64,000 bases of DNA from Labilibacter marinus (GCF_001659685.2 NZ_LXYE02000035.1:1-64000), one strand, 5' to 3'. Shown: positions 27,810 through 38,502, counted from the first letter of the stretch. Program-made: numbers and translations. The notes: generated by a model not told the origin, from the letters alone.

Positions 27810-27852
27810 CCGAAATAATTCATTAATATAAATGGTTTAATAATTACTTCGG
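27810..27852. repeat. Intergenic inverted repeat between GH2d and sulfatase
   Basis: CCGAAATAATT and AATTACTTCGG form an 11-bp stem with one mismatch around a 21-nt loop. There is no clear T-tract, so it may be an mRNA-processing or attenuating hairpin rather than a full terminator. Confidence 0.4.
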
Positions 27853-27872
27853 CGATGTAGGTTCTGCATCTA

Positions 27873-30611
27873 TTATTTAAACAATAAGGCTAATTGCTCC
27901 AATGGTAGCTCTTGCTTAGGCGCAAAATTCTCACTTCCCATATATGATAGAATTGAATTACGCATTTGAATTGCCTCGGGTCTGTTGCCTAGATTCCTTT
28001 CAATATCCATACTGCAAATCATCAAACTTCCTTTCCCAACTTTCACTTCTAGCAAACTTGCCAATTTGTGGTTTCTTCCGTAATTATCAATAACACGAAT
28101 GATAGGTTCGATATTTGTTTGTAGCGTATCAAGTACAATAGTATTTGAGTTTTTCTTAAGACTCCACCATTGCCAATTACTGTGCTGTTCGGTTGGAAAA
28201 CTCTTAAATACTGGATGAGCAGGATTACATAAAACACTCATCGTAGTATTGCCTCCTCGCGGTTTTGTAAACCACCAAGTAGGGCTCCAGAATACTGATT
28301 TAGGATTACCTTTTAAACTGTTTTTCAGATTTTCTTCAGCGGGCAATAACAATACTTTTTTACCTTGAGCAAGTGCTTTTTTTACACTGTTATCCAATGT
28401 TCTTCGCACAACAATATCACTAGGCCACACTTTTGCCTTTTCTGCAGTATAACACCATACATCCCAACTATTTTCACAATCAACTCCTTCCAGGCCAACT
28501 GTTATACTAAGTTTTGAAGCAGATTGAACAAAGGATAAGTCCACTTCAATTTCACCCAATGCAACACGTTCTCCTTGAGGAATATCTTTTACGTCAAATT
28601 TTCCATTTTTTAATACCTCCCCTGTTTCATTTGTAATCTTCCAAAATGGTTGAGCCTGATTTAGTTTGCCTGGTCCATAATTTAAAATTTCAGCACTTGC
28701 CTTAAATGGTTCATTATTAGAATATGTTCTTTTAGGCATGCGTAACAAAGCAACGGTTGGCGCATTAAACTTGCGAAATTCCTCAGGCGTAATGCCGCCT
28801 TTGTTATCCCAAAATGCATCGAACAAACCTACATGTGCGGTTCCTTGCCCAGGATAATCGTGCAACGAAAGCAACTGAAAACCCGCATGCCCTTCTGTCC
28901 GCATCAAAATCTCAATTTCTTCTTTATACATTATAGCTGCATGCCTTGCTGTAGCATCCAAAAAGGCAGGTGCTAGGTCTAACATTCCTTTCGCTTTTAA
29001 ATCATTTTTTATAGCCTCAAGATTTACAGGTTTTAAAACTCCAGTATATTTAGAAATCTCATCCATGTTTGGATAAACCCCATGCTGCCCAACTTCATGC
29101 GTTAAAGATGCCCATGGACATTTTGTGTAATACTCTCTATGATCACCCGCTGTACCAGGCTTGTAAAAACCTCGTGCTCCACCCACTCGATACTGATCAA
29201 TATTCGATCTACTTTGTTTATGATCCATCCCTCTTCCTCCTGAAGTGGTAGTGTATAAATGTCGATTATCATCTTTCATTGCTGTAGCAATCATATGTAC
29301 ATTTACAGGATCTTCCTCTTCATCTTCCGACAGCTCATTTCCTCCAGACATAAACATAAAAGAAGGGTTATTACCATAGGCCTTATTGATTAGCAATAAT
29401 TCATTCTGGATAAATTTGTCGCGTATAGGTTCATTATTCACATTGGCACGAGGTGCTTCTGCCTGAATATACATTCCCACTATATCGGCAGCATCAAAAG
29501 CAGCTTTTGGCGGACACCATGAATGAAAGCGAACATGGTTCATACCTATTTCTTTTTGCGTTCTTAGAATCTTCACCCAACTCTTTGTATCCATCGAAGG
29601 ATATCCCGTTAAGGGAAAAATACAGCATTCCAAATTACCACGCATGTAAGTACGCTTGCCATTTATGGTAAAAATGGTGTTATCTACCCCAACTTCACGC
29701 ATTCCAAAGTTGGTGGTATATTCATCTATGAAATCATTAGATTTTAAGCTTGCTGTAATGTTATATAAGGTAGGTGTAAATTCGTCCCACAACTCAACAT
29801 CTTCGCCCATATCAATAAGAGCTCCAACAATTTGCTTTCCTTTTTTTAGAGATACATTAATGGTTTGAGATGCAACTTCTGCAGTCTCTCCTTTTTTACA
29901 AACCAACAAATCAATAATAGCATCGCCTGAAACTCCTGACGTATTTTTGATATTAACAACAACTTTTGCTTGCTTCTTGTTAACATCGGGATAAATACGT
30001 AAGTCTTCCATCCAAACTTTATCTTTAACCTGCAGCTCTATTCGTCCTACAATACCATTCCAATTACTTTGTGTATGTTCCGATACCGAAGATGCAAATC
30101 CTCCTAATGTAAAAGGATATTTATTGTTTACACAAATAGTTAAGGTGTGCTTCCCTGGGTATAGAAAAGAAGACAAATCGTATTCATGAGCAGCACACAG
30201 ACTATTTTGAGTACCTACATACTGATTGTTCACCCAAACCTTTGTAATCCAATGACAACGTTCAAGCAACAAAATAAAGTTCTTCTCCTCCCAGTTTTGA
30301 GGAATTTCTATTTCGCGTTGATACCAGGCTTTTCCCACATAATAATGCGGACGAACAAGTGCATTATATGGGTCTTTAACTATTTCTGGCTGACCAAGCT
30401 TAGCCTCATCGGTAGTACCAGGAAGCTGCATAGGGGTTTTAAAAGTTGTATTATACCATTCTTGCTTTTCGCCTTTATTATCTGGATCGAGTTGTACAGA
30501 CCAAGTGCCAGCTAGGTTTAGCACATTGTTCTGCTGAGTATTTGTACATCCACTGGAAAAGAGAAGTAAACTAAGGCAAGCAAATATTGATACTATATTT
30601 TTGCGTTTCAT
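27873..30611 (-). CDS. GH2 enzyme with GATase-like C-terminus (GH2d), 912 aa
   Basis: An SPII lipoprotein signal (FSSGC, Cys22) precedes the GH2 sugar-binding, Ig-like and TIM-barrel domains. The acid/base is Glu426 in SGGNELS and the likely nucleophile is Glu506 in SLTHEVGQ. The barrel has FHSWCPPKAAFDAAD, which replaces the more usual HNP-type loop. After about residue 740 lies an extra alpha/beta domain with VLLLPAEEN and FPTEQHSNWQWW, resembling the class I amidotransferase-like domain of some glycosidases. GH2e (34096) is a clear paralog with the same plan. Substrate unknown; beta-galactoside or beta-glucuronide are options. Confidence 0.85.
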   Translation of the reverse strand: MKRKNIVSIFACLSLLLFSSGCTNTQQNNVLNLAGTWSVQLDPDNKGEKQEWYNTTFKTPMQLPGTTDEAKLGQPEIVKDPYNALVRPHYYVGKAWYQREIEIPQNWEEKNFILLLERCHWITKVWVNNQYVGTQNSLCAAHEYDLSSFLYPGKHTLTICVNNKYPFTLGGFASSVSEHTQSNWNGIVGRIELQVKDKVWMEDLRIYPDVNKKQAKVVVNIKNTSGVSGDAIIDLLVCKKGETAEVASQTINVSLKKGKQIVGALIDMGEDVELWDEFTPTLYNITASLKSNDFIDEYTTNFGMREVGVDNTIFTINGKRTYMRGNLECCIFPLTGYPSMDTKSWVKILRTQKEIGMNHVRFHSWCPPKAAFDAADIVGMYIQAEAPRANVNNEPIRDKFIQNELLLINKAYGNNPSFMFMSGGNELSEDEEEDPVNVHMIATAMKDDNRHLYTTTSGGRGMDHKQSRSNIDQYRVGGARGFYKPGTAGDHREYYTKCPWASLTHEVGQHGVYPNMDEISKYTGVLKPVNLEAIKNDLKAKGMLDLAPAFLDATARHAAIMYKEEIEILMRTEGHAGFQLLSLHDYPGQGTAHVGLFDAFWDNKGGITPEEFRKFNAPTVALLRMPKRTYSNNEPFKASAEILNYGPGKLNQAQPFWKITNETGEVLKNGKFDVKDIPQGERVALGEIEVDLSFVQSASKLSITVGLEGVDCENSWDVWCYTAEKAKVWPSDIVVRRTLDNSVKKALAQGKKVLLLPAEENLKNSLKGNPKSVFWSPTWWFTKPRGGNTTMSVLCNPAHPVFKSFPTEQHSNWQWWSLKKNSNTIVLDTLQTNIEPIIRVIDNYGRNHKLASLLEVKVGKGSLMICSMDIERNLGNRPEAIQMRNSILSYMGSENFAPKQELPLEQLALLFK

Positions 30612-30691
30612 GCGATTTATTTTTTTGAAGATTCTTCCTTATTTACATTGATGACTTTTGTAACTGAAGGGATAGTTAAATATTTGATTTA

Positions 30692-33600
30692 TTATTTTAT
30701 CAATTTACTATGAACAAGTGCTCCTATGTGGTAATTATCAGCCACCTTTACAACATCAAATGCCTGAATAGCTTTATTCCGGTTCTCTAATCCTAGGTGT
30801 CCTAAACCCATTAGGTAATGACAGTAGTTTTCATGTCGTTTCTGCAAGTCCTCTTCAAAAATGAGCAAATCAGGTAAGGATACTGCAAAATAATCCATCT
30901 TAAAGGGTATAAACAATTGCTTTTCACCAAACTTTAAGAGCTTATTAAAACGACTACGAGCTTCTTCTTCCCTATTTAACTTTTGCAATGCCAAGCCCTG
31001 ATAGAATATTTTATCTGGTTGCTGATCATTGTAATACATTGCAGGTGCAGGCTCCGATAAACCTACCGATGCTTTTTGCCAAAAATGAATGGCCTTTTGC
31101 TCGTCTTCAATGCCTTTGTATGCACAACCTAACCAATAGTGAATATCATTTTCCTGCGTTCCAAATAATTTACCTTCACCTAAATTATGTGGATATGTTT
31201 CACAAGCTTCTAAATGTTGAATTGCCAACTTAAATTCTTTTTTCAAGATGCATTTTTTAGCTATCTCGGTATGACTATACAGAAACTGGCCAATTACTTT
31301 TCCTTCGCCACCTTCCCATGGATGAAACTGACGTTGCATTAATAATTCTAAGGCTCGTTCTTCCTCTCCTTGGAGGTTTAAAAGCGTGATTCGTTCTAAA
31401 TACAAATCATCACGGGCATCTACTTCCCTAGAATGATTATTTAGAAGTGCCAGACGTTCCTGTGCCGAAATATTTAGCTTTTTATAGAGTTGATCCAGTT
31501 CCATAAGCACTCTAGCGTCTGATTCATCAAGCGAAAAAGCTTTCTCCAAAGACTGTTTGGCTGCATCAGAATTCTGTTCCTTATTGTAGTACGCAAGTGC
31601 TAAATTTCTATGAACCGTTGGTAAGGAATCATCTAATTTACGTGATGTTTCCCAACATTGTACAGCTTCTTTATATTGGCGAGCCCCGTACCAAAAGTTT
31701 CCCATGTAATAAAATGCTTTGGCATCTTTAGAGTTAATATTGGTAGCTGTTTGCAAAACCACTAACTCCTCTAAACGGTGAGGAAAGCAATAGTTTGATG
31801 ACTGTTGCATGGCAATTTCAAAAGATTTTTTTGCTGATTCTGCATCATTATCCATTAGAAGATAATACCCTCTAAAATACCATGCCATTGGATAAGCAGA
31901 TACTTTTTCTTCAAGATGTAAAGCTAAAAATTCTATAGCCTCCTGATAGAAACCAGCATCGGCATAATCGAGTGAAAAATCGATGTAATTATGTACATTA
32001 TCTCGCATTAAGTCTTTTAATTGCGTAAGCACAACATCCTCTTTTGCAAGAGCATACTTCTCAAAAAGCACAGCAAAATTAAACTGATCCATTTCAAGAC
32101 TTTCGTTAATCAGTTGCATGGCTTTTTTATACTGCGCTGTTTTATTGAGCAATACAATTTTTAGATGACGTACCTTTTGATTAAGCCAATTGCGGTGTAA
32201 TGAACGGTCGCACATTTCTAATGCGCGAACATAATCACCTCGTTTAGCATCTAACTGTGCACACTGAAAAAATCCACTATCCTGCCAAGCTCCATTCCAT
32301 GTAGACTTAAAGAAATTATCATATGCCTCTTCATCTTTTCCTTGAAATTTTAAACAAAGCCCTAAATTAAACAAAGGCTCTCCATCATAAGGGTTTGGAT
32401 TGCGTTCTGTTAAGGTTTCAATGGCTTTTGAGAAATAAGTTTCAGCTTTTGAAAATTGTCCACGTTTCATGAGCCATAGCCCCATAGCATTATTGTTACG
32501 CACATCGCTAGGTTCACGTTTTAATGCCTCAAAGTAATATTCTGTGGGCTTGTAGGTGGCATGGCGATATTGCTCTAAATGTAAGCCTCGTAAATATAAT
32601 TGCTCTACTGAGTTAATTTCTTCAGGAGATTTTGCAGCTTTTGCTGGATCAGGGATCGGCTTTATAGTTTCCTTCTCTGATTGCCATTCTACCAATACTT
32701 TGGCTGCACTACTTTTTACGCAAATGCTGGTATCTTCAATATCAATACTACCCTCTATAATTTTACTAAAGCTCATTTCTGGCGAAAGATCCGCAGTGCA
32801 ATCTACCAAGATTTCACCCTTAGAATTAAGGGTAATTTGAGCATTGGTATATTCGGCAGTAGCAAAAACCTTAAGCACCATTTTGCCTTCCTCCTCCTCA
32901 ATATTTACCATCGCATCTTTCGAAGCATTTTTAACCACGCCTAAATCGCGGTAAGGCATAAAATATTGAGTAAAACTTTTTTCTTCGTATGGCTGTAACC
33001 ATGTAAAATCAGGTTGATTGTCGGTATACACTCCACACATCAATTCAATATATGGTCCATCCTGATCCGTTAAGTTTCTATCCCAAGCTTGTCCAAAATC
33101 ACTGTTTCCCCAGGTCCATTGCTTCTTACCTGGACTTTGATGATGATCTGCAACGTGCAATAAACCACCCATACTATCGTTTTCGAATCCCCCAACAAAA
33201 TTGTATTTAGATTTGATAGCCATATACGATGTAGGAACCGGTATATTTTTATAACGCGAAATATCTACTCCAGAAGAATAATCGACCTTATAATATTCAC
33301 CCGTTGCAATTGGAAAGCTAGATACATCGCGCTTTCCATGATCGAAAACCGCATTTACATCAGGCGGAAAAACCGACTGGTAATGATCGTTTACAGCCAC
33401 CGCCGGATTAGCCCACCATAAAAAGCTTTGCGGGTGCGGAGTTCGATTATACAACTTCACTTTAATCTCTAAATAAGCCTTATCGGAGTGAAGGGTGAAC
33501 CCTGCCATACCTCTAGTACGAAACATGCGTTCAACCTCGCTACACCACACAGTTATACTTCCATCCTCATTCTCTTCTATTAAAGAATCTACAGGATCGT

Positions 33601-33982
33601 ATGTAGATGGACGATGGTGCTGTGGCCAATTGAATTCAATTCCTCCAGAAATCCACGGACCAGTTAAACCCACCAAAGCTGGCTTTATTACTTGGTTGTA
33701 ATACACAAAATGGCGCTCTTTAATTTTATCATAGGCCATTTGCACCCTACCTCCTAACTCGGGCAACAGCATTATTTTTATGTATTTGTTTTCAATGTAA
33801 ATTGCATTCCAAGTTTTATCTACTTTTTCGTCGCTGATTTTTTCAATTACAGGAAGCGGGTACACCGAACCACTGCTACCTTGATAAACACGATTTTCTA
33901 GGAAAATAGGATTTTTCTCTGGTTCTCCTACCTCATATGTTGGAATTACAACCTGCTCGCGCCAAGCTTTTACCTTATCCAT
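30692..33982 (-). CDS. DUF5107 domain protein with TPR repeats, 1096 aa
   Basis: It has no signal peptide, so it should be cytoplasmic, unlike most of its neighbours. The N-terminal part (about residues 30-360) is a DUF5107 domain, related to the aldose-1-epimerase/galactose mutarotase fold, with LPELGGRVQMAYD and WWANPAVAV. From about residue 440 to the end it is a long array of TPR-type helical repeats. Such proteins recur in PULs next to GH2 genes, but their reaction is not established. A role in handling the anomer or binding of the imported sugar is an inference. It lies between GH2e and GH2d in unit C. Confidence 0.8.
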   Translation of the reverse strand: MDKVKAWREQVVIPTYEVGEPEKNPIFLENRVYQGSSGSVYPLPVIEKISDEKVDKTWNAIYIENKYIKIMLLPELGGRVQMAYDKIKERHFVYYNQVIKPALVGLTGPWISGGIEFNWPQHHRPSTYDPVDSLIEENEDGSITVWCSEVERMFRTRGMAGFTLHSDKAYLEIKVKLYNRTPHPQSFLWWANPAVAVNDHYQSVFPPDVNAVFDHGKRDVSSFPIATGEYYKVDYSSGVDISRYKNIPVPTSYMAIKSKYNFVGGFENDSMGGLLHVADHHQSPGKKQWTWGNSDFGQAWDRNLTDQDGPYIELMCGVYTDNQPDFTWLQPYEEKSFTQYFMPYRDLGVVKNASKDAMVNIEEEEGKMVLKVFATAEYTNAQITLNSKGEILVDCTADLSPEMSFSKIIEGSIDIEDTSICVKSSAAKVLVEWQSEKETIKPIPDPAKAAKSPEEINSVEQLYLRGLHLEQYRHATYKPTEYYFEALKREPSDVRNNNAMGLWLMKRGQFSKAETYFSKAIETLTERNPNPYDGEPLFNLGLCLKFQGKDEEAYDNFFKSTWNGAWQDSGFFQCAQLDAKRGDYVRALEMCDRSLHRNWLNQKVRHLKIVLLNKTAQYKKAMQLINESLEMDQFNFAVLFEKYALAKEDVVLTQLKDLMRDNVHNYIDFSLDYADAGFYQEAIEFLALHLEEKVSAYPMAWYFRGYYLLMDNDAESAKKSFEIAMQQSSNYCFPHRLEELVVLQTATNINSKDAKAFYYMGNFWYGARQYKEAVQCWETSRKLDDSLPTVHRNLALAYYNKEQNSDAAKQSLEKAFSLDESDARVLMELDQLYKKLNISAQERLALLNNHSREVDARDDLYLERITLLNLQGEEERALELLMQRQFHPWEGGEGKVIGQFLYSHTEIAKKCILKKEFKLAIQHLEACETYPHNLGEGKLFGTQENDIHYWLGCAYKGIEDEQKAIHFWQKASVGLSEPAPAMYYNDQQPDKIFYQGLALQKLNREEEARSRFNKLLKFGEKQLFIPFKMDYFAVSLPDLLIFEEDLQKRHENYCHYLMGLGHLGLENRNKAIQAFDVVKVADNYHIGALVHSKLIK

Positions 33983-34095
33983 ATTTATATGTATTTTTTA
34001 TTTCTATTTTTTTATTTTTTAGGCATAACTCCCCCATTTCAAATGCTAATACAATTGATTAAGTGGGCATTATGATTTTCTTCTTTTAAATTATC

Positions 34096-37059
34096 TTACT
34101 CTAACGGCAGACCTTGTAGGTTTAATTTTTGAGTTGCTTTTGTTTGATCAAATAAAGCTTCAATAATTTCATCTCCTACACTATGAGTTGGATTAAATTT
34201 CGCTGACATTATATATTGATTTAATGACATCCTAAACTGCTTTGCTACTGGGCGTTTATCTAAATTACTTTCAATATCCATGGAACAAACAAGTAGCTTC
34301 CCTTTTCTGACTTTAGCTTCTACAACTAAAGCTAATTTGCGGTTTGACTTCCACGAATCAATTGCCTGAATAATTGGGATGTACTCTTTTGGCCAAGGGT
34401 GAGATTCTTCAAATTGATCTAAAATCATTGGTTGGCACTGTGTAAGCAAATCCCACCATTGCCAATTGGCGTGAGTCTCAGTAGGAAAGCTTTCGAATAA
34501 AGGATGTTTATTATCCATCATTATACCACAAGCCGATGATTGTCCACCTTTTTCCCCAAAGCTAGTCCAGTAAAAAGTTGTAAAACATTGAGGAAGGTTC
34601 CCCTTTAAAGATCCAATCTTAGGCAATAAAAGCACGGTTTCGCCATTTTCCAGAGCATCCTTAGCTTTAGAATCCCATTCATGACACACATTTATCTTTG
34701 GAGAAAAGGGAGTAAGTTCTTTGTTCGATGGATACAACCAGAAGTCGTAATTATTATGAACTTTACCATTATGAGAACTAATTTTTATATTGTATTTAGC
34801 TGGAGCAGAAAACTGCTTGAGTGATATTACTAAATTTCCTATTGCAGTGTTACCATTTACACATGATTTCATGTTAAAGACTTCCTTTTTTAATATCTTC
34901 TGCTCGCTATTTGTGATGGTAACGATATACTCTGAAGGACTTAGATTTTTTCTCCCGTGATGAAATACTTCAAAACTCACCTTTAGATTTTCATCGTTTG
35001 TAAACACCCGTTTTGGCAAACGAGCCAACAAAACCGTACTATCGCAAAACTGTTTCATATCATTACCCGACACATATGGCTTATCATTATAAAAAGCATC
35101 TGTAAAACCAACTGGCGCTGTATTTTGTCCTGTAAAATCATTTAAGGCAAGCCACTGAAATCCTGCATATGAGTTTGTACGCAGCGATGCTTCAATTTCT
35201 TCTCGCGTTAGTAACACTTGCCACCTTCCAGAGTTTTCTACAAAATCTTGCAACTGATGCGTCATTCCACGCTCTTCCAATTGATCTGCCGCAATTTCTA
35301 GGTAAGTTGGACGAAGGTAACCTGTATATTTTTTCATTTCGTTAAACACATCGGGGTATGCACAAAACTGAGCCGTCTCGTGTGCTAAGAGTGCACGTTG
35401 TTTAAACTTTTTGTTGTAAAATTCAATTCCTTCGTTCCAGTCAACAGAAGTTTGTGGCGCTTTAGCGGTGAATTCTGAATGTTTAGGTATTGGAGGCCAA
35501 AAAGCTTGATAGCGGGTACGAATACGGTCTCTTTCATCATCCGTTCCCACATTGCTTAGCACCTCAAAATCCATCTCTTCGGGCATACCTGCATTCCACC
35601 CTGCACTTGCTTTTATAGTATAAAGTCGTCTATTATCTATACTCTTCCATTGGTTGAGAATATCTGTGCTATATTCAACAGATATACCAGATTCATTACC
35701 TAAACCCATTAATACGAACGATGCGTGGTTTCCGAACTCTTCCAATATCTTAGCTGATTCTTTTTTAAGATAAGCCAATTGCTCAGATTTAGCTACAGCG
35801 CTCCATTCGTGTACTTCAGGTGCTAAATACATTCCTAGCTCATCAGCCGCTTCAAATGCAGCCTTTGGCGGACACCAACTATGGTATCGCACATGGTTTA
35901 ATCCGTACTGCTTGTGTATCTTAAATACACGTCGCCAAGCATCTACATCCATTGGTGCATAGCCTGTTTTTGGATATACAGCACAATCTACATTTCCTCT
36001 AAAATACCTCTTTACACCGTTTACATAAAAGGAGCCATTCTCTTGTTTGATTTCTCGCAAGCCAAAAGTCGTTTTTGCACTGTGCGAAAATGCACCATTT
36101 TTTATTGTAAGCTGCAACTTATAAAGGTTTGGTTCAAACTCATCCCAAAGCTTTGCATCATTTCCCAGCTCATATGTAAATTGTATGGTCTGCAAAGTAT
36201 CTCCATTGAGCTTTGCATCAAAACTATGAGCGTTTGGAACATGCGTATTGTTATTATTATATCCAGTAGCATTGGCTTCTATTTTTAATATACCAAGATA
36301 ATTACTCGCATTTGAAAGGTTAACCTTCACTAAAACCGATTTATTGTGTATGTTAGGATATGTAGTGATCTTTTTTATATAAACGTCATCTTTTGCTTCA
36401 ATAAATATATCACCTACAATGCCATTCCATGATCCAGCCGTTTGATCGGATACACTATGCGGCATATTGCCAAGATTTACAATTTTTCCATTATCAATTC
36501 TTATTGACAACAAATGCCTTCCTGGCTTTAACTGGCTTAAATTATATATATGTGCGGCAGCTAAGGACGCATTTTTACCAAGATAAATCCCGTCTACCCA
36601 TACTTGCGATTCCCAATGGCAACGTTCTAGATTTAAGAACAACTGTTTTCCTTCAAATGATGTTGGTATTTCAATTTCTTTTTGATACCATGCTGCACCG
36701 ATATAATGATGGCGAGGCATTAAAAACTGAACCAACTTAAAACAAGTATCTGCTTGTGCATATTTTTTAAGTGATGGATGACGCAACTTTAAATCTAACA
36801 AACTCCACCATTGCGTTGATGGGCCAGGTTTCTCTCCATAACCATAAGCTTGTAAACATCCAGGTAACTGCAAAGTACTTTCCGCTTTATTTAAAAACCA
36901 TTTGTTAGCAACTCCAATATTTTCAGCATCAAGACGTACACTCCATTCGCCAGATAAATCAATTTTCGTTGGATGATCTACTGCGCATGAAGCAAGAATA
37001 AAGCACACCGACACAATAATGCTCCTCTCCAATAAAGATTTTATTTTTTTATAATTCAT
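34096..37059 (-). CDS. GH2 enzyme with GATase-like C-terminus (GH2e), 987 aa
   Basis: Lipoprotein signal (ILASC, Cys25). GH2 order as in GH2d: sugar-binding domain with LERCHWESQVWVDG, Ig-like domain, then barrel with YHSWCPPKAAFEAADELG. The acid/base is Glu456 in GLGNESG and the nucleophile is Glu561 in LLAHETAQ. A C-terminal alpha/beta domain has FPTETHANWQWW. An insertion near residues 70-115, absent from GH2d, adds an aromatic loop (QWWSLLDLK). The gene starts 4 bp after the MFS porter stop, so the two are co-transcribed. The pair GH2d/GH2e probably acts on related but distinct linkages. Confidence 0.85.
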   Translation of the reverse strand: MNYKKIKSLLERSIIVSVCFILASCAVDHPTKIDLSGEWSVRLDAENIGVANKWFLNKAESTLQLPGCLQAYGYGEKPGPSTQWWSLLDLKLRHPSLKKYAQADTCFKLVQFLMPRHHYIGAAWYQKEIEIPTSFEGKQLFLNLERCHWESQVWVDGIYLGKNASLAAAHIYNLSQLKPGRHLLSIRIDNGKIVNLGNMPHSVSDQTAGSWNGIVGDIFIEAKDDVYIKKITTYPNIHNKSVLVKVNLSNASNYLGILKIEANATGYNNNNTHVPNAHSFDAKLNGDTLQTIQFTYELGNDAKLWDEFEPNLYKLQLTIKNGAFSHSAKTTFGLREIKQENGSFYVNGVKRYFRGNVDCAVYPKTGYAPMDVDAWRRVFKIHKQYGLNHVRYHSWCPPKAAFEAADELGMYLAPEVHEWSAVAKSEQLAYLKKESAKILEEFGNHASFVLMGLGNESGISVEYSTDILNQWKSIDNRRLYTIKASAGWNAGMPEEMDFEVLSNVGTDDERDRIRTRYQAFWPPIPKHSEFTAKAPQTSVDWNEGIEFYNKKFKQRALLAHETAQFCAYPDVFNEMKKYTGYLRPTYLEIAADQLEERGMTHQLQDFVENSGRWQVLLTREEIEASLRTNSYAGFQWLALNDFTGQNTAPVGFTDAFYNDKPYVSGNDMKQFCDSTVLLARLPKRVFTNDENLKVSFEVFHHGRKNLSPSEYIVTITNSEQKILKKEVFNMKSCVNGNTAIGNLVISLKQFSAPAKYNIKISSHNGKVHNNYDFWLYPSNKELTPFSPKINVCHEWDSKAKDALENGETVLLLPKIGSLKGNLPQCFTTFYWTSFGEKGGQSSACGIMMDNKHPLFESFPTETHANWQWWDLLTQCQPMILDQFEESHPWPKEYIPIIQAIDSWKSNRKLALVVEAKVRKGKLLVCSMDIESNLDKRPVAKQFRMSLNQYIMSAKFNPTHSVGDEIIEALFDQTKATQKLNLQGLPLE

Positions 37060-37063
37060 TACC

Positions 37064-38455
37064 TTATTTTGTAAGTTGTTGTTCTAATTCTTCTAATGAT
37101 TTACCTTTTGTTTCTGGTAGTTTTCGGTACACAAAAAGCCATCCCGCAAAACATATTCCTCCATACATCCAGAAAGTTCCCGAAGTACCAAGCGAACTGT
37201 TCAATAACGGGAAAGTATATGTTAGAATAAAACATGCTGTCCATAACGAGAAGGTAGAAATTGCCATAGCTGCACCCCGAATCTTGTTTGGAAATATTTC
37301 GGAAATAATTACCCAAGTAACAGGCGCTAAAGACATAGCATATATCGAAATTGCTAATAAAACAAAGAGCATAAGTATCCACCCAGATATTTGAAAATAA
37401 TAAGCACCTCCAATAAGTATATAAATAAAAGATAGCCCTGCTGATCCAACTAGCATAAGTTTACGTCTTCCGAATTTATCAACAGTGTAAATGGCTATAA
37501 AGGTGAACACTAAATTAATTACTCCAGTAATAACAATATTAAAAAGCATATCAGACACAGAAAAACCTGCAGCTGTAAATACCTCTTCGGCATAATTGTA
37601 AATTACGTTAATCCCACACCATTGTTGAAAGATGGCCAAAACAACACCAAGCACTAATACTGGGCGAACCTTTCTATTTTTGAGCTGCGAGAAACTGAAT
37701 TTTTCAGCTTTAGTTTGTAGGTTTTTTTGAATCTGAGCATATTCTTTTTGCGCATACGCTTTCCCTCCAACTTTTTCAAGGGTGAGTAGCACATCTGCCT
37801 TACTTCCAGACTGTGCTAACCAACGAGGGCTCTCAGGTACGAAAAACATTAATAAGAAAAATAAACCTGCAGGAATGGTTTCTGCCCAAAACATATAGCG
37901 CCACCCCATTTGTCCGTTCCAAGAGTTGAGTATATCTGCGTTGGTAAAACTGTCGGGAATTACTTCCGCTATTTGCCAATTAGCTATTTGAGCTAGTAAA
38001 ATTCCAACAACAATGGTAAGTTGATTTAACGATACTAAACGCCCTCGTAAATGACTAGGAGCTAACTCGGCAATATACATTGGAGACAAGTTAGATGCTA
38101 GGCCGATACCAACCCCACCCAACAAGCGGTAAATTATAAAGGTGGAAAAAACACTAGTTGCACCTGTGCCAACTGCTGACAACGTGAATAGAAATGCCGA
38201 AAATATTAAAAGACGTTTTCTCCCATATTTATCACTAAGAAGTCCTGAGAGCATAGCTCCAAACAAACACCCTATTAAGGCACTGCTCATAGCCCAGCCT
38301 TGCAGAGCTTCTTGGTTAGCAATTCCGAAGAATTGTTCATAAAAAGGTTTTGCTCCTCCAATCACCACCCAGTCGTAACCAAACAGTAATCCACCAAGCG
38401 CACTAACTGCAGAAAGGGCGGTTATATATTTGATGTTAAAATTGTGTTTTTCCAT
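37064..38455 (-). CDS. MFS sugar porter, 463 aa
   Basis: Twelve hydrophobic segments are visible, with all the sugar-porter signatures: GGLLFGYD near the N-terminus, SDKYGRKRLL, VPESPRWL, DKFGRRKLM and PETKGKSLEELE. This subfamily (XylE/GalP-like) is a proton-coupled monosaccharide importer in the inner membrane. Here it should take up galactose, fucose or another end product from the periplasm. It leads unit C, sits behind a near-consensus promoter, and is divergent from the AraC regulator 93 bp away. Confidence 0.93.
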   Translation of the reverse strand: MEKHNFNIKYITALSAVSALGGLLFGYDWVVIGGAKPFYEQFFGIANQEALQGWAMSSALIGCLFGAMLSGLLSDKYGRKRLLIFSAFLFTLSAVGTGATSVFSTFIIYRLLGGVGIGLASNLSPMYIAELAPSHLRGRLVSLNQLTIVVGILLAQIANWQIAEVIPDSFTNADILNSWNGQMGWRYMFWAETIPAGLFFLLMFFVPESPRWLAQSGSKADVLLTLEKVGGKAYAQKEYAQIQKNLQTKAEKFSFSQLKNRKVRPVLVLGVVLAIFQQWCGINVIYNYAEEVFTAAGFSVSDMLFNIVITGVINLVFTFIAIYTVDKFGRRKLMLVGSAGLSFIYILIGGAYYFQISGWILMLFVLLAISIYAMSLAPVTWVIISEIFPNKIRGAAMAISTFSLWTACFILTYTFPLLNSSLGTSGTFWMYGGICFAGWLFVYRKLPETKGKSLEELEQQLTK

Positions 38456-38471
38456 ACTAATATTTGTGATA

Positions 38472-38502
38472 TAAAAGTAATGCTACTAAGGTTGAATTCA
38501 AA
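38472..38502 (-). promoter_or_regulatory. Bacteroidota-type promoter for the MFS operon
   Basis: On the minus strand TTTG (38502-38499) is followed after exactly 19 nt by TACTTTTA (38479-38472), one mismatch from the TTTG-N19-TAnnTTTG consensus. It lies 17 bp before the MFS start, so the leader would be short. It shares the intergenic region with the AraC gene. Confidence 0.6.
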
